A stretch of 64,000 bases of DNA from Eutypella sp. D-1. Lineage: Eukaryota; Ascomycota; Sordariomycetes; Xylariales; Diatrypaceae. The stretch lies in contig JAJTTP010000010.1 in NCBI GenBank assembly GCA_023313575.1, forward strand, positions 1,612,001 through 1,676,000. Reading direction: 5' to 3'. Of this stretch, positions 26,313 to 37,527 are shown one piece after another. The first letter of the stretch is position 1; the number at the start of each line of letters is the position of its first letter. The notes below the pieces were generated by a model, which ran no database searches, had not been told where the DNA came from, and worked only from the letters and a program-made list of their open reading frames with translations. A program made the position numbers and the translations under genes.

Positions 26313-27123
26313 CGTCATTATCGGATCCTCGGATTTTCCATATCACCTCGGGAGGAGATTCGAGGGGGTAGCTCTAATCCCCGCATTTTGGTGAATCACG
26401 ATATCTTTAACACCGGGCTTCCCGCCCACTGCCTTAGGGCTCGTGGCCAGCGATGGAATCAAAGTCAAAGTTGGCAATCCTATGCTGAGGCCAAGAGACA
26501 CAAAGGTTTGGAGTCAGCTCCATGCTGTGATAAGACGCACGAAAAATCGCTTCTGCCGGGGTTTTCAAGGCGTCAAGGCGAGAACTGGTATGCCGTAGGG
26601 TGATAGGCTCGAAGTTCTTTTCAAGTTCCGCAGTATATACGCTCTCAGCCCCGGTGACGAAATAAAACCCAAGCGTCGTCGATGTAAGGATCGCGTCACG
26701 TCGGAAAGTCGCCTTTAGTTTTGTACAGCCAGGTGAATCCTTTGCTTCGAAGTGAACTAAGAATATACACACTTCGTGGCTTCTCATAGCAATCCTCCAG
26801 ATGGGTTATCAAGACAGTCAGGTTAGGATCCCCAAGATTGGGTTTAATGACAGACATGTCATTTGGGTCTAGATGACGACAAGTAGCCTGTCTGTCTTGT
26901 TCGCCAAAGTCGCTCGGGAGCGGTATATTCTGTTTCCAAAGGGGTGTTCCGGATAACATACGCACCTACTATTCTGGTATAGAACCGAATCCATCGAAGT
27001 ATTACAAAAAGGGAGGACATGTGCAATGTATGACTCCTACTTAGCGATTTTGTCTTCGTCCCCCTTTTCTTGATAATAGCACCAATCAAAAGCTTCTTAA
27101 ATGGGACCCACCAAATTCCGAAT

Positions 27124-27144
27124 GGTACATGGTACATGGTACAT
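27124..27144. repeat. 7-bp tandem repeat (GGTACAT)3
   Basis: Three perfect head-to-tail copies of GGTACAT in the region upstream of the V-ATPase subunit f gene. Confidence 0.9.
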
Positions 27145-27532
27145 GCTAAGTGGACAGCCTTGAACAGCACGGGCTGCACAGCTGCATGGCCTTATGATGA
27201 CATGAGACTTGAACAGATCGGGTTAGATCAGGACTGACCTGGAACGGTTAACCTCCAGCACTGCCGACGTCAACTTTCAGGCATTTACCTCACTAACTCA
27301 GTATACTACAATTCAGCCCTTTACTTGCCCTTCTCATCGCGATAATTCAACCAATAAGCAGTTTCGAACTACAATTCAAGACAAGCATCAACGCGCTGTA
27401 TCTATTATCGTAGTAGAATACAGCTTGGCCGAGATCATTTTCCCACGTCGCATTCGTCGTATTTTCTACGTACTTTGACATTACGATTCGTTTCTTCTCC
27501 CCGAAGCCCTCGCAGGCAACAACACCGTCGCT

Positions 27533-28083
27533 ATGAAGCCCGTCGTGAGTGCTATGCAAGCATGGTCTTGGTTAGTTCAGCCGCGTCACTTTTTCCCCCT
27601 CTTATATTCCTACAACTCTATATCTTTTTTATCTTCGTGCTGGTAGCTCGCAGCTTGTAGCTAGCAGCATCGAGTGCTCATTCAGCACCTCGACTCAAAA
27701 GACACTCCCTGAGATGTATTGCTAATGGTCTATCGCTTCCCGCAGCGTGGTCATCTCCGTCTTCGCCATCATAATCCTCTCAGTCCTCGGCGGGCTCTAC
27801 AAGAAGAACCATCATGAGATGGTCGGCGGCATCGAGGATCCCGAGGACGGCCCGGCCGTCGCGGGCACGATATTCACTGCCGTTATAGTCTACGCCGTAC
27901 GTCATGTCCTTTTCCGGGACACCCCCCCTTTCGTTTGCGATACTGTACGATCTCGATCTCCGAAGACTTTCTGATACTGACTGGTGACTTGATGGTCTGC
28001 TGTTGTAGGCTTTCCTCGTCTTCTGCGGCCTCCAGGGTATGCTGCATCTGCGCGAGAACCGGAGGGGCGCTATCGCCCTGTGA
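27533..28083 (+). CDS. V-ATPase subunit f (RNase K-like), 87 aa
   Basis: A small three-exon gene: 27533-27570, 27746-27896 and 28009-28083, 87 residues. Exon 1 reads MKPVVSAMQAWS and the spliced codon continues CVVISVFAIIIL. Exon 2 carries the hallmark NHHEMVGGIEDPEDGPAVA, and exon 3 reads AFLVFCGLQGMLHLRENR to the stop at 28081. Introns are 175 and 112 nt with GT/AG ends. The layout of two membrane helices flanking an NHxxxxGxIxDPEDGxxVA loop matches the yeast V-ATPase Vo subunit f and its animal homologue RNase K. The protein sits in the membrane sector of the vacuolar proton pump. The exons are too short to show as long open frames, so this gene is easily missed. The start is supported by likeness of MKPVVS to the yeast N-terminus. 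Confidence 0.85.
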
Positions 28084-29056
28084 TCCTGCGTACGCGAAGA
28101 AATGCACCCACTCGATAGACAACCCGCCCCGATACGCGCGTAGATGGTATTGATTACACGGCGTTTACGGATGATAAAACTTTCATGCTTCGAACGGTCC
28201 GAAAAAGGGGGCCGCACATACCCTCGCGCATGCCAGACATTCACAAATTCCCGTATAGAACGAGGAAATTACCGAGACTTTACTCGCTCGGATTATCATT
28301 TTCGGGGCGAACGCACAGACCGACACAACGAATCGATTGTATTTGGGGCGAAGGCACTTGATATAGCGGAATATGGATGGAGACTGGCAGGATAGTCGTC
28401 CCCATTCACCGGCTCGGTTAGGAACTAGGTATAGGAACAAGACGAGGGCGCCGGTAGACATGTACTGTGCATATCACAATTATCTTAATTTTCATCGCCA
28501 GTTGTGTCACTGATCATACGAAATAACACTCGACAGTATGTCTTCTAAATCACAAGGAGCCTTTCCAATTTCACAACCGGGAGAGCTTTGATCAAACCAT
28601 ACATTTTGGCTATCTAGCCTGCGCAATGGATTACGGTCTCCCAGGCCCGGTAGGACTCCCGTACTGGCTTCACAACCTGCCGGAAGAAGATATTAAGCTG
28701 GGGTATGGTATTGGCTGGTTGAAACAGTGCTATATTGGTAATTCACATTATCCTCTATCCCTAAAATGTCGCTGTTAGCTCTTACTGCTACTCCCGCTGC
28801 ATTGTCAGATGTGCCCACTCCGAAACCTACCCATGTCGCGTAAGGGGACAAAACATAAACCATGCTCTACATCACCCCTCCCCCCGCCCCCCTAGCGACA
28901 TTGGGATTGAAGTGATCGAGGAGGTGATGAGATTTGACCGCTAAGTAACCAGAAATAAAGGAGCGTTGCAAGATGGAAAGCGAAAAGGGGGCAGCGGGGT
29001 TAGTGGGGATGGGGGACAGGAGACCAAAAAAGAAAAAGAAAAAAAAAAAAAAGAAA
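28084..29056. other. Intergenic between V-ATPase f and tRNA-like gene
   Basis: About 1 kb. It holds the V-ATPase f 3' UTR and the region downstream of the tRNA-like gene. No coding sequence is supported. Confidence 0.5.
29039..29052 (-). terminator. Pol III terminator (T-run) of the tRNA-like gene
   Basis: On the minus strand a run of 14 T residues begins 4 nt after the predicted 3' end of the tRNA-like gene, the expected RNA polymerase III termination signal. Confidence 0.6.
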
Positions 29057-29171
29057 TGCCCAGACTTGGAATTGAACCAAGGCTTCTCGAATTCCTCGGA
29101 CTTATTACTACCCCTTTTGGGGGGCGGCTGCCCAGCATGACTGAGTGTGCTTCCCATTACACTACCCAGGC
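29057..29171 (-). tRNA. tRNA-like gene, probably intron-containing; identity unresolved
   Basis: On the minus strand, A-box TAGTGTAATGG and B-box GGTTCAATTCC are both excellent, and a T-run follows at once. The acceptor arms GCCTGGG (29171-29165) and TCTGGGC pair with several G-U wobbles. The T-arm is a perfect CTTGG/CCAAG stem with loop TTCAATT, and the D-arm GTG/CAC is acceptable. At 115 nt it is too long for a plain tRNA, so an intron after the anticodon is likely. The anticodon arm is the weak point: CTCA-GTCATGC-TGGG gives a CAT anticodon with U33 but leaves ~47 nt before the T-arm. Pairing CTCAG with CCGAG or TCGAG further 3' gives an A-C mismatch and a non-U residue at position 33. It could be a functional tRNA that I fold wrongly, or a diverged pseudo-tRNA. 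Confidence 0.5.
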
Positions 29172-30104
29172 TGTTTATTCGTTAGGAAACCGCCGCCTTA
29201 TTATCACCTTTACCGGCAGGTAGGCGGGGAAGTCGCACTTGCCTTGTTACGACTGTGGGTAGGTAGAGGAAGGAAGGTGCGCAGGTATGTATACCTAAGT
29301 ACATAGCTCAGATGCTCTTTCCCAGTTCTCAATGCCAGGTGACCGCCACAGCTTCAACAAAATTCTTCAAACGGAGATGGATATTCCCTCGTGCAAGGGT
29401 TGTATTCTCGTCATGTCTCCTTGTTGGCATCGAGATGGATTTCTTCACCTCTGGTGAGTGAGTTCGTACTCCTGGACTGGGGACCTCTATCTTGAATGCT
29501 TATTTATATATATCCTATGCATGAACCCAACGTCTCTTTTCTTAATAAACACATGATATAAGACCTGCTGCAGTAACGTTGAGCCGAGATTCAATGATCA
29601 ATATCACATGAGGTCCCCGCATTACGAACTGCGTTGGGCCAGATGCCTTGTGCGATATCCCCCCAATTACAGCTACATAAGCAGTCCACAACATCACGAA
29701 GATAGGCGTCATCTGCATGGTGATCTGCATGGTGACGCGTGTCTGAGATTCGTCTTCGGTCGAATCGGGAGGCTAAGCGCAACACCCATTCAACCAAAAT
29801 CAGCTATGAGAGTTATGATAGAGATAAGTGCTAGACTAGATAGCGCTAACTGTTCAAGCTATCTCGTAGATATTGGGAAACAAGAAACCAAATTGAAGGA
29901 TCGCAGGGGCTGCTATCGGTAATGATTGGATCACTATGATGCAAGGCATCGAGGTGTAGGTAGACCTGCAGGAGGGGTATGCAGAAGGCTGATTCATCGC
30001 CCAGGCGCCCCTATGTCTATTTAAACACGGCATTAGGGTAAGGTATGGGAACGGAGGACAAAGAGAGCCAGCATCTCATATTTTCGGTTTTGAGCGAGAG
30101 CACG
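29172..30104. other. Intergenic, sulfite oxidase promoter region
   Basis: About 0.9 kb between the divergent tRNA-like gene and sulfite oxidase. A 12-bp direct duplication (TGATCTGCATGG-like) occurs near 29709-29733. No gene is seen; the last few hundred bases should contain the sulfite oxidase promoter and 5' UTR. Confidence 0.5.
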
Positions 30105-31930
30105 ATGGCTACTGCAGCGGTCTTGAAGCCAGCCACGAGCCCGCAACCCGCGGGCGACGAGCCTATTTTTGCCGAGGAGCGCAACGGTTGGGGCGGATAT
30201 GTCGAGTGGGAGAAGTATCCGGACAAGAAGAAGCAGGCTGCCGAGATCCTGGCGAGCCATACTTTTCCGGAGGTCAGTCCAAGTTCCTTCCAGCTGGGGG
30301 CGCGCTCGGCTCGAGACTGAGCACCTAAACTAACCTCCCAAATATTTCTCTAATATGTAGCCGCCTGAATTCCAGCTCGTTCCGCTGCCGAACACGAACC
30401 CCATTCTTGAGGGCGTGAGATGGAAGCAGTATCATGCGGCCCTGGGGCTGCAGCGGATCCCCGAGATCAGTTGGGACTACGTCTTGAAGGAGAAGGCGGC
30501 GGATATGATCCACGTGCTGCAATTCCCCTATAACGGAGAGCCGCCTAGGGTGAGTCGCATGGTTTATACAACTCATAATTCCGCGAACGTCGGACCAGGT
30601 CATTAGTGACAAGAGCGCACTAGAAACGGCTTGTCGAAACCACGATTACGAGTAATAAGGACCACTTCGTGCGGAACCATGGCGGCATCCCCGAGATCGA
30701 CCCTGCTGAGTACACTCTCGACATCACGGGGCTGGTGAACGAGCCTAAGCGACTGACGCTAGCGGACCTGCAGAATGAGGAAATCTTCCCGCGCCAGTCA
30801 AACATCGTCTCCATCCAATGCTCCGGGACCAGGCGTCTCGAACAGATTGCTCAGTACCCCGGAGACGGGGATGAGCTTATCAATGCGCCGTGGGGTGAGG
30901 GGGCAATCGGGACGGCACGGTGGACTGGCGTCAGCCTCAAGCGGGTTATCAAGTACTGCGGGGGGCTCCGGGATGGGGCGGAGCACCTCGAGTTCTTCGG
31001 TGCGGACACATACTTCAAAAAGGGGCAGGTCATGAACTACGTGGTCAGCGTGCCGTGGCGCAAGGCGCGGCTCGACGAGGTTCTGCTAGCGTGGGAGATG
31101 AATGGGAGCCCGCTGCCACGAATCCACGGGTCGCCGCTGCGCGCCGTCGCCTTCGGGTACATCGGCGCGCGCAGCTGCAAGTGGCTCTACGAGATCCGCG
31201 CTATCCGTGAGCCGAGCATGGCCCCCGTTCAGCGCATGGAGTACCTGTACTACACGCCGCAGGTGGGGAAGCAGAACGCGCTATACAGCAACGGCTTCAG
31301 CATCCAGGATATGCCGGTCTCCTCGGCCATAATGACGCCCCTGAATCGCGACCAAATCGTGCACGACGGCCACATCCGGCTCCGCGGCTGGGCTTACAGC
31401 GGCGGTGGCCACTGGCCCATCCGCGTCGAAGTCTCCGCCGACGGCGGCTCCGTCTGGTATGAGGTGCCCTGGGAGAATATGTCCGAGAAATACTACCACG
31501 CGTGGCGCCTATGGGAGATTGACGTGCCGGTCGACGCGGAGGGCTGGCTCGAGTTCTGCGTCCGCTGCTGGGATAACTCGCTTAACACACAGCCCACATT
31601 CGTGAGATCCGCCTGGTAAGTAACATCCATATGCCCGGACTCCCCCCCTGTCCCCAACTAAACCTAGAGGAGAGCCCACTATAGTCTAAGGGTATTTTAC
31701 TCATCGTGATCTGTAGGAACTGGGACCTCCACGTCACGTCGTCCTGCCACCGGATCAGCATCTATAGTATGAACAGGTCAAGGCCGCTGACAGCAAAGCG
31801 TTTGGCTGAGCTGGAGAAACAAGGCAAGTCGATTCTACCGATCACCCAACCGCTAGAGATGAGTCTGGAGACAGACGAAGAGTGGGTGGCTCAGATGAAA
31901 CTGAGGGGCGGGAGAGATCCCAAAGAATAA
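30105..31930 (+). CDS. Sulfite oxidase (molybdopterin domain, no cytochrome b5)
   Basis: Four-exon model: 30105-30272, 30361-30549, 30624-31615 and 31717-31930, 520 residues. Introns of 88, 74 and 101 nt restore FPEPPEFQLVPLPNTNP, PPRKRLVETTITSNKDHF and SAWNWDLHV. The Moco-binding domain begins at HFVRNHGGIPEID, and the molybdenum-ligand cysteine is in SIQCSGTRR (Cys185). Further Moco-domain motifs are GARWTGVSLKRV-like and LPRIHGSPLRAV, and a Mo-co dimerisation domain follows (RGWAYSGGGHWPIRVEVS). No heme b5 domain precedes it, unlike animal sulfite oxidase. The expected reaction is oxidation of sulfite to sulfate, for sulfite detoxification and cysteine or methionine catabolism. An upstream in-frame ATG at 30045 would add 20 residues. 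I prefer 30105 because the conserved sequence starts soon after it, but this is uncertain. Confidence 0.88.
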
Positions 31931-32292
31931 GTATGGCTGTTGAATATGGTAAGAATATCCGACTGGTCGTATGAGAGCAGGATTAAGAGAAGTAGAGGTT
32001 AAATTGATCACTGGATGTCTTTCCACTACTTGGAATTGAACCGGTAAAGTCTTTCACGGCACAACTTCAATTGGGTATTTCCTAGCTAGTGGATATCAGG
32101 AGAAAAGTGGCGCTACCCCTTTCTGCGAATCTTTTAGCTAGCGATGAAGCCATTTAGCTCCCAGTAATGATAGCTTTATATGATGTCGTCTCAGAAACCA
32201 TTTCGCATGGCTTTTAAATGTGACATAATCCGCTGCGCCCTATAATTCAACCGAGAACCCACATAGAGCCCGTTTCGCCCTTCCACGCGTGT
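31931..32292. other. Intergenic between convergent sulfite oxidase and SDR genes
   Basis: About 360 bp holding both 3' UTRs. A short TTGGAATTGAACC match to a tRNA T-arm at about 32030-32042 is isolated and not called. Confidence 0.5.
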
Positions 32293-33308
32293 TCAACCGT
32301 TAACAATGGTGCCACCGTTGCAGTGGATGGTCTGTCCACTGATAGCCGAGCTTTCTGCCGATGCGAGGAATACGACGCATGTCGCGATCTCGCTCGGTTG
32401 TGCCGGACGTCCCATGGGGCTGGTGAACTCCTTCTGGGCTTCTTCATTCATCGTGGCTGGGATTAAAGGCGTCCAGACCGGACCGGGTGCGATTGCGTTG
32501 ACACGGATGCCTTTGCTGACAAACTGGTTACTGAGACCACGGGTGAAGGAGATGATGGCACCCTTCGTGGCCGTGTAGTCCAGCAGATCTGACCGGCCGA
32601 TGTAGGCGTTAATGCTCGCGTTGTTGATGATCGTATCGCCGCTCTTCATGTGTGGTAGGGCGTATTTAGAGAGATAATATTGCGGGTGGATGTTGGTGTT
32701 AAAGGTGTGTTCCCACTGATCCCTAAAAGTACTGTAAGCTTGCCGTATGCTAGCCTGGTAGTGGAATACCTACTCGGGCAAATCAAGAATGCTGTCCGTC
32801 ATCATCTGGTACGCCGCATTGTTGAACAGAATATTGATCGCGCCCATGGCCTTCAGAGCCTCCTCGATGACCTTCTTGTTATTGGCCCGATCGGTCAAGT
32901 CAGTCGCGAACAAGTGGCACTTCTGGGCATGCGATTGCACCATCTTTTTCGTCTCCTCGGCATCCTTCTCCTCATCGGGGAGGTAGACTATGAAGGTATC
33001 TGCACCTTCTAGCGCGAACAGAATGGCCGTTGCGCGTCCGATTCCTGAATCGCCACCCGTGATGAGGGCCTTCTTGCCCTGCAGCTTGCCACTGGCCTTG
33101 TAGACCTGGGTCCCGCCATCGGCGGTAGGGAGAACATCGTACAAGGCCTTCTCTGGCAACTTGCGCTCTTTGCCGGGGAACTCCTGGTGCGTCACCGGGA
33201 CCTGGTGCCCTACACAGCGCAGTATGTTAATGACAAACGATGCCGTGAAAGGTGGGAAATTGGTATTTCGTTTAATTAATTCTTACCTTTTTGAAACTGC
33301 TCCGCCAT
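32293..33308 (-). CDS. Short-chain dehydrogenase/reductase (GSP39/YghA-like)
   Basis: Three exons on the minus strand: 33308-33287, 33209-32774 and 32722-32293, 295 residues. Exon 1 encodes only MAEQFQK plus one base; GTAAGA at 33286 and the acceptor at 33210 join it to GHQVPVTHQEFPGKERKL, a typical N-terminus of this subfamily. A 51-nt intron interrupts after DSILDLP. SDR motifs are the TGGDSGIG cofactor loop (58-65), FNNAAYQ near 137, the catalytic Ser189 in NNASINAY, and the YxxxK pair Tyr202/Lys206, followed by INAIAPGPVWTPL-type sequence. The classical 'extended N-terminus' SDRs of this type resemble bacterial stress proteins that oxidise or reduce small alcohols and aldehydes with NAD(P); the substrate is unknown. 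No signal peptide is seen, so it is probably cytosolic. Confidence 0.88.
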
Positions 33309-33962
33309 AGTGAGTATTAGTTGCGATTTTCTTTGCTGTGGCTTCACGATGATTATCTGGTAATGCCAATTTTGATAGCTGTCACTTTAGGGGAAAGACT
33401 GGATTTGGCATTAGAGAGAAGTAGAAGAAGTCTATCTGGATTTATCATTCGTAACGGCGGCACATCGCGTTGTCGCGCGGGCTCAGGTAAATCGATAGGT
33501 GAAGTAAGTGTATTTCAGTCATGACATCACTGTAACTGTAAGAACCGCTTTTCTGCATCCCCCCCTACCATCACTATGACGTTCTGCATTTTCCCGACAG
33601 ATTGGGAGACCATCAATAGGCAGTATTTATTTCGTCATGTACACCCATGGCCTGTGATTCGATTCACCAATGAAAGCATCTTTATATCTTAACGGTTACG
33701 GTCAGATCAATCATTATCAATATAACGATCATGAATTTAATCTTCGAGAGGTTGAATGGGCATGTTCCTGACTAAAAAGGCCCCTCCCTCTCGTGGTACT
33801 CTTGCGCCAGTGTAAACACTTAATCGGTACAGGTATCCCTGCAGCCCTAAAGCGGGGACACCCGGTGCCTGGCTGGCGGGATTAACACCTATTCCCGGGC
33901 CTGGAGCGTACCCCACATGCCAGAAGGAAGCGCGCAGGAGTCACTAACCACTGCAACCAGAC

Positions 33963-34009
33963 GTACATACATACATACATATACATACATGTATATATTT
34001 TATATACAT
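33963..34009. repeat. TACA/TATA microsatellite
   Basis: A run of TACA units that degrades into TA-rich sequence; a simple repeat. Confidence 0.85.
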
Positions 34010-36230
34010 TACGGCTACTCGAGACTCGTTGCTTTGGACGGCATCCCTCCTGAGAACCAGCAGTATAACGGAGATTCGACACTTAAGAGTACCGTACAGC
34101 TTCGAAAATATGGATAGATTCCTATAACTACCTAGGTAGCGGCAGTTTGGGCGTCGTATATTGTGAATAAGGACATATAGCGACTGTATGAACTTGGTGG
34201 TTGTTCTGGGTTAGACGCGATGTGATCTTTTGAGAAATTCGTTAGGAAGGGATCCTGACCCATGAACTTAAAGCTGTATTGTATGTTGTCCTAGATTCCA
34301 TACATGATATATCAAGTTCATAGATGTCGCTAATTATGGTCTCGTAGGTCGACACTGGCGGAAAAATGCCCACGGTGACATGACTTCTCGGTACACTGGC
34401 GAAGCTTCATGTCTTGAACGACTGAATAGCCATAGTGACGCACAAATTAAAGGAATTGCATATAGCCGCTGTTCTTTCTGTAACTCGGACTTCGTTTTAT
34501 GCGTAGGAAGTGTAGAGACGGAGCAGAATGGAGCTCACTGCAAGTATCGAGGCCAATAGCTATTTTTGCCCTGGCAACCGACTTCCAGTCCCGGAACGGG
34601 GGTCACATAAGGAGTGGCCATACCAGACTTTCCTCAACGTAGTAAATTTTGATAAGATAAATAGTAGACTTGTAGACTTGTTGATCTCTACCAAACCTAA
34701 CTCGCGAGGAGATATGGAAGAGTTTATTGGCTTGCTACTTTGCTATGATTGTGTCCCGGATAGGCAAGTGGGCCCCAAAGTTATCCAATACAAAAGCGAT
34801 AAAGTATAACTACTTGGCTGCGTGTTAAGCTATACCAACTTCACTGAGTTACTTCCATGCTCGGAAACTTCCAAGAATATTTCTTACAGTACTACCTCTC
34901 AGCGTAGCACTGATCGTAGCACAGACAGATAGCTACTTACGCAATAATTAATATTATTAGTGTTAAGCTCATAATAACCTTTGTAAGTATCTAATCAAAT
35001 ATTCCGAATGGCCGTGTTCTATACCTGGTCTGTGTTCCACGTTCTTCTAGGCCGGGTTGCCTTTTTAATGTATGAAAAGGATGGTTAAGTGAATACAGAA
35101 GCTTCCAAGGTTGTCATATTTCAATCTGGCATATGCATAGTATAGCAGGTAATTGCGTAGACGATTAAGGGGAAAGGAAGGCGACGAGGTAGCAGTGCTA
35201 CGAGTAGGTTACAACCAGCTATCGAACAGGGTCGCGTCAACGTACATAGCCCATCTCGCTCGTAAATTAAGATAATAATTGAGGTCTGATATACGAGGCC
35301 AAGAGGTCTAAGCCTCCCGACCCCGGATCGACGCTCGGGCGAAAAGTGCCGACTGCAACGAGAGGGTTCGTCGGCGAATCGGTAGCTTACCAGCGCACAG
35401 TAAAACATACACTGTACCAGACCCCCTGAACAGTGCGATCTAGCTCATTACGTACAGAATCTACTGAGGACCCCTATGATACGATACCTACCTTACTTTA
35501 CAGTAAGATTCCTTGCAGGTAGGGCAGGTAGACCAATAAGTGCCTGGTGATAATTCTCCGGCCCGCCGCAGCCAAAGGAGAGACCGGACGCGCGCGCCAG
35601 GGATGGATATACCCGACTTAAGTACAAGCACCTACCCAAAGCACACAGAGACAAAAACATATTAGGGATGATTTATTAGGACGCTTTTCGAAAAAGGGAT
35701 AGCTTGCCCTCATAAGTTAGCTTATGCTAAACAGACCCGAGGTCTAATTGGGCAGTGTAGGTGTGGTACGGTAGTAGAGTAGTGAATGTCTTCCCTTTTC
35801 GGTCATCTGACCCCCCTCGATCAAGACAGATTAGGATGCAACCGTAATCTCATCTGGTCTACTTAGGTGTAGTTAGTGGTATGTCTAGTTAAGTTAAGTT
35901 CTAAACTACCTGCCCGGGTGGTTTATGTATATGCATGTTTCACCGTTTTTGCTTTCCTACGAACCAAGGTAAGGGGGGAAGAGGCTGGCTGGCCGCGGTT
36001 GGTGGGAACATTTCTTTTCTTACCTGTCAGGTCTTTGGCGGGGAAGGGGGGAGAATGGATTTACATAGATGCAAATCATCCTAAGTGCTGCACACTGATT
36101 TACCTACCAAGCCTTGCTTGCCTGCATGATAGACCTGTGCGTGTCGGCCTGTCACATCGATCCCGGCGCAGTGGGAAAGGAGTTGCACGGGGTGCAGTGG
36201 GCGTGTCTCTGACCGGGCCCCGCTGGCCGA

Positions 36231-36253
36231 ACACATACACACACACACACATA
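36231..36253. repeat. AC dinucleotide microsatellite
   Basis: An almost pure AC run with one T interruption. Confidence 0.85.
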
Positions 36254-36836
36254 CCACATCATTCAACCCTTCCGGGATAAGGTAGATGGTCTGACTACTT
36301 ACCCAGCCACCTCACGTTACTTAGTTGATCATATATATTGTATATATTAGCAAATTAAGCATTTTTGATCGTTCGTTAACCATGCCATACAAACCAAGAG
36401 GTGAAGGTGGATGAGGAGGAGGTTGGCCACGATGGGCATGGGGATGGGGGCCACCACCTCGCTAAATTACTTACTGTAACCGGTCCAGTTAGCCGCTGTG
36501 GAGTTTTCCTACGACTACTCTAGGGCCCGTTCACCCTACAAGGACCTAATTAAGTCGCTACTACTAGTAAAAAGAGAGAAAGGAAGAGAAATACCTTGAA
36601 GGGGGACCCTGAATGGACAGACAAGACGGGTAACAGGTCACAAAAGTCAGGCCCGGTAGTTAGACCACCTCGCTATTACCCAGTCAAGCTCTCGCTCTCA
36701 CTCCCCCTATCTTATTTTATTTTGTACCGCGTACATAGAAGGCATACTGCTGTCCCCCCCCTTGGACACGGGCTATGATTCGCGATCTACCCGACGATCA
36801 AGGAGGCATCACGACAAGTGAATGAACGAGTGAGTG

Positions 36837-36864
36837 GGTGTGTGTGTGTGTGTGCTTGTGTGTG
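36837..36864. repeat. GT dinucleotide microsatellite
   Basis: A GT run with minor interruptions, about 0.7 kb downstream of the 3' end of the Myb/SANT gene. Confidence 0.85.
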
Positions 36865-37527
36865 AATTAAGACTTTTTACCCCGTCCGCCTGAGACAACG
36901 AGAAAAAAAAGCAAAAGAGTAGATTTTGACAGATAGACTAGTGGAGGGGGGTCGACGAATAGTGAATAGCCTAGTCTGTTACGAACCCGTGATCGGCGCG
37001 GCCTTTCTCTGAAACAAGCGCCCGCCTCGAACTGGAGAACTGGAGAAACTGGGCCCCATGATGCGCATAACGATGCAGGCGGTCATGTACGTACGTTGGC
37101 TGAAGAAGATGCAGGGGCATGGATATACTGCGCTTCTGTGGGGAAATAGGGTCGGTTTGCGGACACACACGATGAGCAGGCACTGGTAGGCGTTTATCAA
37201 AACTACTTGAAATATTGCTGAATATGGCTTCTGTTATTTTCTGTTGTACATGGTTGAGTAGCTAGCTATGTAGATAATGGGGTTTCAAGCGCAATAATAG
37301 ATGATGCTATATGGATATCATGTCGGACTGTTCCCGAGGTCGAACTCTTTTCCAACGCCCATTCCGTTCTTCCCTACTAGATTATAATAAAACAGGTGTA
37401 AATATCCCCTCACCCGGAAATTCCGTCAAACTTGTGGAAAATACGGGTCGTTAGAGGCAGTAGAAGTGAAAAGAAGTTCGACAAAAGAAATAATATAACT
37501 GTGTAAAGAACGTGCGAAGCGTGGCCG

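Larger units (their letters stand above)
21997..27532. other. 5.5-kb intergenic region with a perfect hairpin
   Basis: No gene could be supported. Frames on both strands at 26047-27179 look slightly protein-like but share no known motif and overlap each other. Structures seen are a T/C-rich run near 23785-23805, a TACCTAGGTAGGTA motif at 24622-24635, the inverted repeat at 26266-26312 and the GGTACAT triplet repeat at 27124-27144. Confidence 0.5.
33309..37527. other. Intergenic with microsatellites
   Basis: About 4.2 kb without a supported gene. Simple repeats lie at 33963-34009 (TACA-type), 36231-36253 (AC) and 36837-36864 (GT). A TACCTAGGTA motif is at 34129-34138. Frames at 34528-34809 and 35876-36280 show no family features. 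Confidence 0.5.

Noticed and set aside
26047..27179. Cluster of overlapping 70-117-codon frames around 26-27 kb
   Set aside because: Slightly protein-like composition, but no known family and mutually overlapping on both strands; perhaps a decayed gene, not callable.
32020..32045. tRNA T-arm-like sequence TTGGAATTGAACC downstream of sulfite oxidase
   Set aside because: No A-box, acceptor stem or terminator nearby; probably chance or a tRNA fragment.
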